Position numbers and translations under genes: made by a program
The notes under the pieces: model-generated
What the model saw: the letters and a program-made list of their open reading frames with translations, nothing else
Databases searched by the model: none
What the model was told of the DNA's origin: nothing
DNA from: Longimycelium tulufanense
Lineage (GTDB): Bacteria; Actinomycetota; Actinomycetes; Mycobacteriales; Pseudonocardiaceae
Direction of reading: 5' to 3'
Length of the DNA stretch: 64,000 nt
Assembly (NCBI RefSeq): GCF_014645795.1
Contig: NZ_BMMK01000005.1
Location: 166,379 to 230,378, forward strand
In this document: in pieces, positions 54,792 through 62,692 of the stretch
Layout of the letters: each line of letters opens with the position of its first letter
How positions within the stretch are numbered: position 1 is the first letter of the stretch

Positions 54792-55619
54792 GTGAGGGTC
54801 GGTATCGGGCTCCCCAACACGACGCCGGGTGCGGACGGCGCCCTGCTGCTGGAGTGGGCGCGCCGGGCGGACGGCGGGCCATTCAGCACGGTGGCCGTCC
54901 TCGACCGGCTGGTCTACGACAGCTTCGAGCCCTTCACGACGCTGGCCGCGGTCGCCGCGGTCACCTCCCGGGTCCGGCTGGCGACCATGATCGCGATCGG
55001 GCCGCTGCGCGGGACCGCCCTGCTGGCCAAACAGGCCGCCTCGGTGGCGGCGGTCGCCGGCGCCCGGCTCACGGTGGGTTTGGGCGTCGGGGCACGGCGC
55101 GAGGACTACGCGGTGGCCGGGGTCGACCACCGGGGGCGGGGTACCCGCCTGTCCGAGCAGCTGGCCTACCTGCGCGGCGCGGGGGAGCGACAATTCGGTC
55201 CGCCCACCGAGGGGATCGAGCTGCTCGTGGGTGGTGCCAGCGGCCAGGCCCTCACCAGGATGGCGCGGTACGCCGACGGTTACGCGCACGGCGGTGGCCC
55301 GCCCCGCGCGTTCGCCTCGGCCGCCGTCCGGGCCCGGGCGGCCTGGAGCGACCTGGGCCGGCCGGGTCGGCCGGCGCTGTGGGGGCAGGGCTACTTCGCG
55401 TTGGGCGACCCCGAGCGCGGCTCGGCCTACCTGCGCGACTACTACGCCTTCACCGGCCCGTTCGCCGAGCGGGTGGCGGCCGGCAACCTTACCGGTGGCC
55501 GGGCCGTCCGCGACTTCGTCCGCGGGTACGCCGCCGCCGGTTGCGACGAGCTGATCCTGTTTCCCACCGTCTCGGACGTCGCCGAGGTGGACCGGCTGGC
55601 CGAGGTGTTGTCCCCGTGA
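54792..55619 (+). CDS. LLM-class (luciferase-like) flavin/F420 oxidoreductase
   Basis: 275 residues, TIM-barrel. 'VRVGIGLPNTTPGADGALLLEWARRAD', 'AAVTSRVRLATMIAIGPLRGTALLAKQAASVAAVAGARLTVGLGVGARREDY'-type LLM core and 'IELLVGGASGQALTRMARYADGYA' are typical. (Core seen at residues about 55-110.) GTG 54792 has GGAGG 7 nt upstream. First gene of the rightward arm; its stop overlaps the next start (GTGA). Either FMN monooxygenase or F420-dependent oxidoreductase; its step in aminobenzoyl-CoA catabolism is not known. Confidence 0.85.
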   Translation: MRVGIGLPNTTPGADGALLLEWARRADGGPFSTVAVLDRLVYDSFEPFTTLAAVAAVTSRVRLATMIAIGPLRGTALLAKQAASVAAVAGARLTVGLGVGARREDYAVAGVDHRGRGTRLSEQLAYLRGAGERQFGPPTEGIELLVGGASGQALTRMARYADGYAHGGGPPRAFASAAVRARAAWSDLGRPGRPALWGQGYFALGDPERGSAYLRDYYAFTGPFAERVAAGNLTGGRAVRDFVRGYAAAGCDELILFPTVSDVAEVDRLAEVLSP

Positions 55620-57811
55620 AGGTCACCGTCCTCGGCGCCGGCCCGGCCGGGCTCTACCTCGGGATCCTGCTCAAGAAGGCGGATCCGCGACACGAGGTGA
55701 CCATCCTGGAACGCAACGCGCCCGACGCGACCTTCGGCTGGGGTGTCGTCTTCTCCGAGGAGACCCTGGGGGCATTACGCGACGCAGATCCGCAGAGCTA
55801 TCTCGCCATCACCGACACGTTCGCCCGCTGGGACACGGTCGACATCCGGTACCAGGGGCGGTTGCTCCGCTCGCGCGGACACGCGTTCTCCGCGATCTCG
55901 CGCAAGCTTCTGCTCGCGATCCTGCAGGACCGGTGCCGGGAACTCGGCGTCGCGCTCCGGTTCGGGGTCACCCTGGACGACCCCGCTTCCCTGGCCCGCG
56001 AGGCCGACCTGCTGGTCGGAGCCGACGGGGTGCACAGCGTCGTCCGGCGCGCCCATGCGGATGTCCTCGTCACCTCGGTCGAGCCACAGGGGTGCAAGTA
56101 CGTCTGGTTCGGCACCGACCTCCTGCTCGACGCGTTCACGTTCATCTTCCGCCAGACCGAGCACGGTCTCTTCCAGGTGCACTCCTACCCGTTCGACGAG
56201 CGCACCAGCACGTTCATCGTTGAATGCCCGGAACACACCTGGCGGCGTGCCGGGCTGGACCGGATGAACACGCAGGAGAGCATTGCCTTCTGCGAGAAGC
56301 TCTTCGCCGACGATCTGGCCGGACACCGCCTGCTGTCGAACCGCTCGTGCTGGACCGACTTCCTCCTGGTCCGCAACCAGACCTGGCACCACCGCAACAC
56401 CGTCCTGCTCGGCGATGCCGCACACACCGCGCATTTCTCGGTCGGCTCCGGAACCAAGCTCGCGATGGAGGACGCGATCGCGTTGACCAACGCGCTCATC
56501 CGTGAGCCCGACCCCGAAGCAGCGCTGGTCGGCTACGAGTTGGAGCGTCAACCCGCCGTCGAGCGGTTCCAGCGCGCCGCCGCGGACAGCGCCGGCTACT
56601 TCGCCCGGGTCGAACATCACGTCGACCTGGAGCCGGTCCAGTTCGCTTTTCACCTGTTGACCCGCAGCGGCCGGGTCAGCCACGCCAACCTCGCCGTGCG
56701 GGACCCGGACTTCGTACGGGTGCTCGACTCGTGGTTCGCCGGCAAGGCGACCGGGCGGCGGGCCGCGCTTGCGCCGGCTCCCCTGTTCGCTCCCCTCCAC
56801 ATCGGGGAAGCGAGGCTGCCGAACCGGATTGCGCGCACGGTTGACCTCGAAGACATGGATTCGGAAGGGAAGCTGGGTGCCGACGCCGAGCAGGAAATCG
56901 CCGCGGCGACCCGAAGCGGCGCGGGCTTGCTCCTGACCGGGCTCGTCGCTGTATCGCTCGACGGTCGCACCTCGCCGGCATGCCCAACCTTGCACGACGA
57001 CACGCAGATCGACCGGTGGCGCTCGGTGGTGGACACCGTGCACCGGGGGGGTGCTCTCGTCGGGATACGGCTCGGCCACGCCGGCCGACGAGGCGCGACG
57101 CGGCCACGGGCCCAAGGCGTAGACATCCCGTTGTCCTCGGGTAAATGGCCGCTGGTGTCGGCTTCCGCGATGCCCTACGCCCCGTTCTGTGCCCGGCCCA
57201 AGGCCGCGGATCCGGCGGACATGGCGGCGCTCCGGGTGGCCTTCACCGCGGCCGCCTCGCGTGCCCGTGCGGCCGGTTTCGACCTTCTCGAACTGGACAT
57301 GGCCCAGGGATACCTGCTCGCCAGCTTCCTGTCCCCGCTGACGAACCGGCGGACCGACGGTTACGGCGGTGCGCTGGAACGCAGGCTGCGGTTCCCCCTC
57401 GAGGTGTTGCACGACGTGCGGGTGGTCTGGCCGCGGGACCGGCTCCTCTCGGTGCGGCTGACCATCGCCGACTGGTCCCTCCGTGGACTGTCGGCCGACG
57501 AAGGGATCGTGGCGGCGCGGGCGGTTGCCGCCGCCGGCGCCGATCTCGTCCACGTCGACGCCGGTCAGTCGGTTGCCGAGGACCGGCCGGAGTACGGGCG
57601 GGGGTTCCACACCGTGCTTTCCGCGCGGGTCCGCAGCGAGGCTCGCGTCCCCACCCTCGTCGGCGGACACCTGACGACGCTCGACGAGGTGAACACCCTC
57701 GTGGCGGCGGGGCGCGCCGACCTGTGCCTGCTGGACCTCGCCGAGAGCGAGCTGGAACAGCAGATCGGGGAGGCCGAGGGAGCCCGGCCACGCCGGAAGG
57801 TACCCCGATGA
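55616..57811 (+). CDS. Bifunctional 2-aminobenzoyl-CoA monooxygenase/reductase (salicylyl-CoA 5-hydroxylase-like)
   Basis: 731 residues in two domains. Residues 1 to about 375 are an FAD aromatic hydroxylase: GxGxxG as 'VTVLGAGPAGLYLGILL', 'GWGVVFSEETLGAL', 'LLVGADGVHSVVRRA', and 'TVLLGDAAHTAHFSVGSGTKLAMEDA'. Residues about 395-731 are an old-yellow-enzyme-type FMN barrel: 'LFAPLHIGEARLPNRIAR', 'GIRLGHAGRRGATRP', 'GFDLLELDMAQGYLLASFLSPLTNRRTDGYGG'-like region, 'PTLVGGHLTTLDEVN'. This fusion is found only in 2-aminobenzoyl-CoA monooxygenase/reductase and salicylyl-CoA 5-hydroxylase. With kynA, kynU and an aryl-CoA ligase beside it, anthraniloyl-CoA is the likely substrate, giving 2-amino-5-oxocyclohexenecarbonyl-CoA. 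In the OYE part the usual substrate-anion His pair is partly replaced. Confidence 0.85.
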   Translation: MKVTVLGAGPAGLYLGILLKKADPRHEVTILERNAPDATFGWGVVFSEETLGALRDADPQSYLAITDTFARWDTVDIRYQGRLLRSRGHAFSAISRKLLLAILQDRCRELGVALRFGVTLDDPASLAREADLLVGADGVHSVVRRAHADVLVTSVEPQGCKYVWFGTDLLLDAFTFIFRQTEHGLFQVHSYPFDERTSTFIVECPEHTWRRAGLDRMNTQESIAFCEKLFADDLAGHRLLSNRSCWTDFLLVRNQTWHHRNTVLLGDAAHTAHFSVGSGTKLAMEDAIALTNALIREPDPEAALVGYELERQPAVERFQRAAADSAGYFARVEHHVDLEPVQFAFHLLTRSGRVSHANLAVRDPDFVRVLDSWFAGKATGRRAALAPAPLFAPLHIGEARLPNRIARTVDLEDMDSEGKLGADAEQEIAAATRSGAGLLLTGLVAVSLDGRTSPACPTLHDDTQIDRWRSVVDTVHRGGALVGIRLGHAGRRGATRPRAQGVDIPLSSGKWPLVSASAMPYAPFCARPKAADPADMAALRVAFTAAASRARAAGFDLLELDMAQGYLLASFLSPLTNRRTDGYGGALERRLRFPLEVLHDVRVVWPRDRLLSVRLTIADWSLRGLSADEGIVAARAVAAAGADLVHVDAGQSVAEDRPEYGRGFHTVLSARVRSEARVPTLVGGHLTTLDEVNTLVAAGRADLCLLDLAESELEQQIGEAEGARPRRKVPR

Positions 57812-58581
57812 CCGAGACCTACTTCGCGCAGCTGCGCTCGCCCCAGGTGGGCGAGTTGCTCCGCGGCCGTCGCAAGCCCGTTCTCCTGCTTCCCGTCGGG
57901 GTTGTCGAACCCCACGGCCCGCACGCGCCACTGGCCACGGACCAGATCATCTCGGAGGGGATGTGCGCGCGTGCGGTGCGGCGGCTCGCCAACGACCCGG
58001 ATCTTCGCGCGTTGATCCTGCCGCCGTTGCCCTATGGGGTCACCCGTTACAGCACCGCTTTCCCGGGTTTCATCCATGTCGGCGAGGAAACCCTGCACAA
58101 CCTCGTCACCCAGGTCTGTAATTCCCTGCTGAGCCAGGGGTTTCGTCTTCTCGTCATTGTCAACAACCACTTCGAGCCCGAACATGTGCAGACGCTGCGG
58201 CGCGCGATGACGACGTTGCGCGACGGGCACGGCGTCGAGGTGGGCTACCTGGATCTCGTTCGCCGGCGGTACGTGGAGCGCCTGCCGGAGGAGTTCCGCT
58301 CCGGTTCGTGTCATGCCGGTCGTTACGAGACCTCACTCGTGCTGGCGGAAAGCCCGGAGCTGGTCGATCAGGAGCGCATGCGAAGGCTGCCACCGCTTCC
58401 CGTGAACATCCCGTCGGGTGTCGCGACGGGGCGAACCGACTTCCTGGCGCTCGGGATGACCGAGGCCTACTGCGGCGCGCCGGCGGAGGCGACCAGCGAG
58501 GAAGGCGAGCGCGTCTTCGCGGTGCTGACCGACATGCTCGTCGAGCTGATCCGCGACCTGGCGGCGGGGAGGCACTCGTGA
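57808..58581 (+). CDS. Creatininase-family amidohydrolase, candidate N-formylkynurenine formamidase
   Basis: 257 residues. Metal ligands typical of the family are visible: Glu and His in 'LLPVGVVEPHGPHAPLATD', the Asp of the same block, His in 'VIVNNHFEPEH' and Glu in 'GSCHAGRYETSLVLAE'. The family includes creatininase, a pterin/riboflavin-pathway deformylase (ArfB) and mycofactocin MftE, all amide or formamide hydrolases. The cluster has kynA and kynU but no standard KynB, so this protein could supply the formamidase step; ring-opening of a cyclic intermediate is an alternative. ATG 57808 overlaps the preceding stop (ATGA). Confidence 0.8.
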   Translation: MTETYFAQLRSPQVGELLRGRRKPVLLLPVGVVEPHGPHAPLATDQIISEGMCARAVRRLANDPDLRALILPPLPYGVTRYSTAFPGFIHVGEETLHNLVTQVCNSLLSQGFRLLVIVNNHFEPEHVQTLRRAMTTLRDGHGVEVGYLDLVRRRYVERLPEEFRSGSCHAGRYETSLVLAESPELVDQERMRRLPPLPVNIPSGVATGRTDFLALGMTEAYCGAPAEATSEEGERVFAVLTDMLVELIRDLAAGRHS

Positions 58582-58664
58582 GCGGTACTCCCCCATCCCC
58601 TCCAGCAGGGCTGCCGACCGTTGGGTGTCCCGGGTGGCACCGGACCTGAACAGGGGGTCGAGCA

Positions 58665-60245
58665 ATGGTGTTGCGCGTCGAGCACATCCCGGAGCGGTTC
58701 AACGTCACGACCTGGTTCCTCGACCGCAACCTGGACATCGGGCGGGGCGCTCGGACGGCCCTGGTTGGCGAGAGCGGGCACACGACCTACGCGGAGCTGG
58801 CGGCCCTGACCAACCGCGTGGGTAACGTCCTGCGGGAATGTGGCGTACAACCGGGGAACCGCGTGCTCCTCGCACTCAGCGACGGTGTCGAGTTCGTCGC
58901 AACCTGGCTCGCCACGCTGAAGATCGGTGCGGTGACCGCCGAGGTCTACACCTATCTCCCCGCCCGGGACTATACCTACTATCTCGGCTACACCGAGGCC
59001 ACCGTGGTGGTGGTGGACGAGGTGACGCTGGATCGCGTTCGCGATGCGATGGCGCAGAGCAGCGTCAGGCCACACCTTCTCGTCCTCGGTGACGTCGAGC
59101 TACGGCCGGGCGAGCATCACTTCGACACGCTTGTCAGCCAGGCCGACGACGTGCTGGACGCCACGCCCACCAGCCGGGATGACATGGCGATCTGGAAATT
59201 CACCACCGGGAGCACGGGAGCGCCGAAGGCGTGTGTCCATCCCATGAGCAGTCCCCGCCTGAACTTCGAGTGGTACGGGCGTGGTGTGCTCGGACTGAAC
59301 GAGGACGACCTGGTCCTCCCGGTGCCGAAGCTGTTCTTCGGTTACCCGAGGGATCTCGCGGCGCTGTATCCCTTCGCCGTGGGTGGCGCGGGCATCGTGT
59401 TCCCGCAACGGACGACGCCGGACCGGGTTTTCGAACTGGTGCACCGGCACCGTCCCACCATTTTGGTCAACGTGCCCACCATGATGAGCGCAATGGTCAA
59501 CCACCCCGCGGCGGCGGACCAGGATCTGGCCTGCCTGCGCCTGTGCACCTCCGCCGGGGAGGCGTTACCGGCCGAGCTCCACCGCCGGTGGACCCGGACG
59601 TTCGGGGTCGGGATCGTCGACGGAATCGGTTCCTCGGAGGCGTACCACATCTACATTTCCCATCGCCCGGGCCGGTCCCGCGTGGGAAGCCTGGGTCAGC
59701 TGGTTCCCGGCTACCGGGCCCGGATCGTCGACGGGGAGGGCAACCCGGTGCCGGACGGGCAGGTCGGTGTGCTGGAGCTCAGCGGCGCCACGGTGGCCCG
59801 CGGCTACTGGGGAGATGCGGAGCGGACCGCCCGGACCTTCTCCGCGGACACGGTCCGCACGGGCGACTTGTTCTCGCGCGACCGGGAGGGCTTCTTCCGC
59901 TACCACGGGCGCGCCGACGACCTACTGAAGGTGGGCGGCGTCTGGGTGGCGCCCAGCGAGGTCGAGCACTGCCTCCTCGATCATCCCGACGTTGTGGACT
60001 GCGCGGTGGTCGGGCGCCAGGTCGAGGGGCTGACCAGCACGCACGCATACGTGGTCCTGCGCGATGGCGCGACCGCATCCACCGCGCTGGCCGCCGGGCT
60101 CCAGGCTTTCGTCCGGTCCCGACTGTCCCCGCACAAGTACCCACGCGCGGTGTCCTTCGTCGGCGAGCTTCCCAGGACGGCCGCTGGCAAGCTCGACCGC
60201 CGCGCCCTGCGCGAGAGGGACACCGAAGGCTCGGAGGCACCATGA
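58665..60245 (+). CDS. Benzoate/2-aminobenzoate-CoA ligase
   Basis: 526 residues, adenylate-forming ligase. 'IWKFTTGSTGAPKACVH' is the P-loop, 'DGIGSSEAYHIYIS' the A5 motif (benzoate-CoA ligase branch: GSSEAYHI), 'RTGDLFSRDREGFFRYHGRADDLLKVGGVWVAP' and the catalytic Lys in 'LPRTAAGKLDRRALRE'. It activates an aromatic acid with ATP and CoA. In this cluster the product of KynU, anthranilate, is the natural candidate. ATG 58665 has a GGGGG 7 nt upstream. A gap of 83 nt separates it from the creatininase-type gene, the only sizeable gap in the operon. Confidence 0.9.
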   Translation: MVLRVEHIPERFNVTTWFLDRNLDIGRGARTALVGESGHTTYAELAALTNRVGNVLRECGVQPGNRVLLALSDGVEFVATWLATLKIGAVTAEVYTYLPARDYTYYLGYTEATVVVVDEVTLDRVRDAMAQSSVRPHLLVLGDVELRPGEHHFDTLVSQADDVLDATPTSRDDMAIWKFTTGSTGAPKACVHPMSSPRLNFEWYGRGVLGLNEDDLVLPVPKLFFGYPRDLAALYPFAVGGAGIVFPQRTTPDRVFELVHRHRPTILVNVPTMMSAMVNHPAAADQDLACLRLCTSAGEALPAELHRRWTRTFGVGIVDGIGSSEAYHIYISHRPGRSRVGSLGQLVPGYRARIVDGEGNPVPDGQVGVLELSGATVARGYWGDAERTARTFSADTVRTGDLFSRDREGFFRYHGRADDLLKVGGVWVAPSEVEHCLLDHPDVVDCAVVGRQVEGLTSTHAYVVLRDGATASTALAAGLQAFVRSRLSPHKYPRAVSFVGELPRTAAGKLDRRALRERDTEGSEAP

Positions 60246-61408
60246 GCACCTTGCCGACCAGTGACCTCCTCGAGGTCGACCAGCTTCTCGGCGATGCGGA
60301 GCGGTTGCTCGCCGAGACGATCCGCCGGTTCGTGACGGACCAGGTGCTTCCGGAGATCAGCTCCTGGTACGAGGCCGGGGTGTTCCCGCGGGAGCTCGTC
60401 CCCCGGCTCGGTGAGCTGGGGCTGCTCGGGATGCACCTGGACGGCTACGGCTGTGCCGGCGCCAACGCACTGGCCTACGGGGTCGCGTGCCGGGAGCTGG
60501 AGGCCGCCGACAGCGGGCTGCGCAGCTTCGTGTCCGTGCAGGGGTCGCTGGCGATGTTCCCGATCTGGCGATACGGCTCGGCGGGGCAGAAGCAGCGGTG
60601 GCTGCCCGGGATGGCGAAGGGCGAGTTGGTCGGGTGTTTCGGGCTCACCGAGTCGGATGCGGGTAGCGACCCGGCGAGCATGCGCACCGCCGCGCGCCGG
60701 CAGGGCAGTGACTGGGTTCTCAACGGGGCGAAGACCTGGATCACCAACGGCGGGCTGGCCGACGTGGCCGTCGTCTGGGCACGGACCGAGGAGGGCGTCC
60801 GGGGGTTTCTGGTGCCGCGCGGTACACCGGGTTTTCGGACCTACGACATTCACCGCAAGCACTCGATGCGAGCCTCGGTGACCTCCGAGCTCGTCTTCGA
60901 GGATGTGCGGCTTCCCCGGGACGCCGTGTTACCGGACGTGATCGGGATGCGGGGTCCGTTGTCGTGTCTCACCGAGGCGAGGTACGGCATCGTGTGGGGT
61001 GCCGTGGGGGCAGCTCGAACATGCTTCGAGACAGCGGTCTCCTATGCCCGGACACGAACCCAGTTCGGCCGACCGATCGCCGGCTTCCAGCTCACCCAAC
61101 GCAAGCTCGTCGAGATGTGCCTCGAACTCAACAAGGCGGCGTTGCTCGCTCACCGGCTCGGTTGCCTGAAGGATGCGGGACGGTTGACGCCGGAGCAGGT
61201 GAGCTTGGGGAAGCTGAACAACGTCCGGGAGGCACTGGCGATCGCGCGTGAGGCACGGACGATCCTGGGGGCCAACGGAATCAGCTCGGAGTACCCAGTG
61301 ATGCGCCATGCCAGCAACCTGGAGTCGGTGCTCACCTACGAAGGCACCAGTGAGGTGCACACATTGTTGCTGGGCCATGCCATCACGGGCGAGAAGGCAT
61401 TCTCATGA
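60242..61408 (+). CDS. Acyl-CoA dehydrogenase (glutaryl-CoA dehydrogenase-like)
   Basis: 388 residues. 'GCFGLTESDAGSDPASMRTAARR' (FAD/CoA site), 'VLNGAKTWITNGGLADVAVVWAR', 'ARTRTQFGRPIAGFQLTQRKL' and the catalytic Glu in 'VLTYEGTSEVHTLLLG' are present. The YEGTSEVH context, 'VSVQGSLAMFPIWRYGS' and overall length match glutaryl-CoA dehydrogenase, which both oxidises and decarboxylates a dicarboxylic acyl-CoA. It may handle the dicarboxylic CoA ester formed after ring opening. ATG 60242 overlaps the ligase stop (ATGA). Confidence 0.9.
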   Translation: MSTLPTSDLLEVDQLLGDAERLLAETIRRFVTDQVLPEISSWYEAGVFPRELVPRLGELGLLGMHLDGYGCAGANALAYGVACRELEAADSGLRSFVSVQGSLAMFPIWRYGSAGQKQRWLPGMAKGELVGCFGLTESDAGSDPASMRTAARRQGSDWVLNGAKTWITNGGLADVAVVWARTEEGVRGFLVPRGTPGFRTYDIHRKHSMRASVTSELVFEDVRLPRDAVLPDVIGMRGPLSCLTEARYGIVWGAVGAARTCFETAVSYARTRTQFGRPIAGFQLTQRKLVEMCLELNKAALLAHRLGCLKDAGRLTPEQVSLGKLNNVREALAIAREARTILGANGISSEYPVMRHASNLESVLTYEGTSEVHTLLLGHAITGEKAFS

Positions 61409-61452
61409 GTGGTCGGATCGTCGTCACCACCGGAGGGGGAACCCAGGCTTGA
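61405..61452 (+). pseudogene. 15-codon remnant of an SDR gene start
   Basis: Directly overlapping the acyl-CoA dehydrogenase stop (ATGA) is an ATG followed by 15 codons reading MSGRIVVTTGGGTQA then TGA. 'GRIVVTxGGGT' is the first strand and the Gly motif of a short-chain dehydrogenase (usual continuation GIGRA). The rest of the gene is absent, and the next gene starts within the last codon. This looks like a deletion that removed an SDR from the operon while keeping its coupled start. It is short, so chance similarity cannot be excluded. Confidence 0.45.
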
Positions 61453-62276
61453 GCCCGTTTCGCGCATCTGCCGCCCACACCGAACGGTGGGAACATTTCG
61501 ACTTCCGGGTTACCGAGGGAGTAGCCACGGTGACCTTCACCCGGCCCGACAAGCTCAACGCGCTGACCTTCGACATCTACGCCGATCTCCGTGACCTGCT
61601 GGCCGAGCTGCCGCAGCGCGGGGACACGAGGGTGCTCGTGCTGCGGGGGCAGGGCCGCGGGTTCTGCTCCGGCGGGGACGTCGAGGAGATCATCGGCGCG
61701 CTGCAACGGACGGAGTCCGCCGCGCTCCTGGAGTTCACGCGCATGACCGGGGCGGTGACCACAGCGCTCCGGCAGTGCCCGATCCCGGTCGTGGCCTCGG
61801 TCAACGGCGTCGCCGCCGGAGCCGGCTCGGTACTCGCTTTGGCCAGTGACTTCCGGTTGCTGGCGCGTTCGGCATCGTTTGCCTTCCTGTTCACCAAGGT
61901 GGGGTTGGCCGGTGCCGACATGGGTTCCGCCTACCTGCTGCCCCGCCTGGTCGGGTTGGGCCGGGCCACCGAACTGCTCGTGCTCGGCGACCGGATCGAC
62001 GCCGAACGGGCCTTGGCGATCGGGCTGGCCACCGACGTCGTCGACGACAACGCCCTGCCCGACGCGACCGAGTCGCTGGCGCGCCGACTGGCGGACGGTC
62101 CCGCATTCGCCTACGCCACCACGAAATCACTGCTGACGCGCGAGCTGGACATGGACCTGGGAAGTGCGATCGAGCTGGAGGCGATGACCCAGGCCCTGCT
62201 GATGACGAGCCGGGACCACGGTGAGTTCTACGCCGCCTGGAGAGAAGGCAGGCAACCGCGGTGGAGGGGACGATGA
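61449..62276 (+). CDS. Enoyl-CoA hydratase/isomerase-family protein
   Basis: 275 residues, crotonase fold. 'VATVTFTRPDKLNALTFDIYADL', the CoA/oxyanion block 'GQGRGFCSGGDVEEI' and 'SVNGVAAGAGSVLALASDFRLLA'. The two Glu residues of true hydratases are not at their usual places; the second block reads 'FLFTKVGLAGADMGSAYLLPRLVG', the 'GADMG' variant common in actinomycete aryl-CoA operons. The start is TTG 61449, preceded by GGAGGGGG 8 nt upstream; there is no in-frame ATG before the conserved part. Probably handles a cyclic or branched enoyl/oxo-CoA (hydration, isomerisation or C-C cleavage) after the monooxygenase/reductase. Confidence 0.85.
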   Translation: MSPFRASAAHTERWEHFDFRVTEGVATVTFTRPDKLNALTFDIYADLRDLLAELPQRGDTRVLVLRGQGRGFCSGGDVEEIIGALQRTESAALLEFTRMTGAVTTALRQCPIPVVASVNGVAAGAGSVLALASDFRLLARSASFAFLFTKVGLAGADMGSAYLLPRLVGLGRATELLVLGDRIDAERALAIGLATDVVDDNALPDATESLARRLADGPAFAYATTKSLLTRELDMDLGSAIELEAMTQALLMTSRDHGEFYAAWREGRQPRWRGR

Positions 62277-62692
62277 GCAACCCGCATCGCATTGTCACCG
62301 CTCCCGAGCTGGCCCAGCCGGTCGGGTTCGCCCATGCCGTTGTCACCTCACCGGGCAGGACGGTGTACCTGGGCGGGCACACCGCGCAGGGGCAGGACGG
62401 GGCTGTCCGAGGGAAGTCGATGGCCGAGCAGTTCGAGGTGGCCGCCGGCAATGTGGTGTCCGCGCTGGCGGCGGCCGGCGCGCGTCCCGAGCACCTGGTC
62501 TCCCTCACCATCTACGTCACCGACATGGCCGAGTATCGAACGTCGTTGAACGAGCTCGGACCGATCTACCGTCGTCACTTCGGTCGCCACTACCCCGCCA
62601 TCGCCTTGCTCGGGGTGCAAGCGCTCCTCGATCCGGTAGCCAAGGTCGAACTGCTCGGGGTTGCCGTCGTTCCCGAGAGTGAGCCAACATGA
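62273..62692 (+). CDS. RidA/YjgF-family protein without the canonical Arg
   Basis: 139 residues. 'GFAHAVVTSPGRTVYLGGHTAQGQDG', 'QFEVAAGNVVSALAAAGA', 'LVSLTIYVTDMAEYRTSLNEL' are RidA features. The position of the imine-binding Arg in RidA (PARxxVxVxxL) reads 'YPAIALLGVQALLDPVAKVEL', so the Arg is absent and it belongs to a divergent Rid subfamily. RidA hydrolyses enamines and imines; the expected product of the aminobenzoyl-CoA monooxygenase/reductase is a vinylogous enamine. ATG 62273 overlaps the hydratase stop (ATGA). Confidence 0.85.
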   Translation: MSNPHRIVTAPELAQPVGFAHAVVTSPGRTVYLGGHTAQGQDGAVRGKSMAEQFEVAAGNVVSALAAAGARPEHLVSLTIYVTDMAEYRTSLNELGPIYRRHFGRHYPAIALLGVQALLDPVAKVELLGVAVVPESEPT

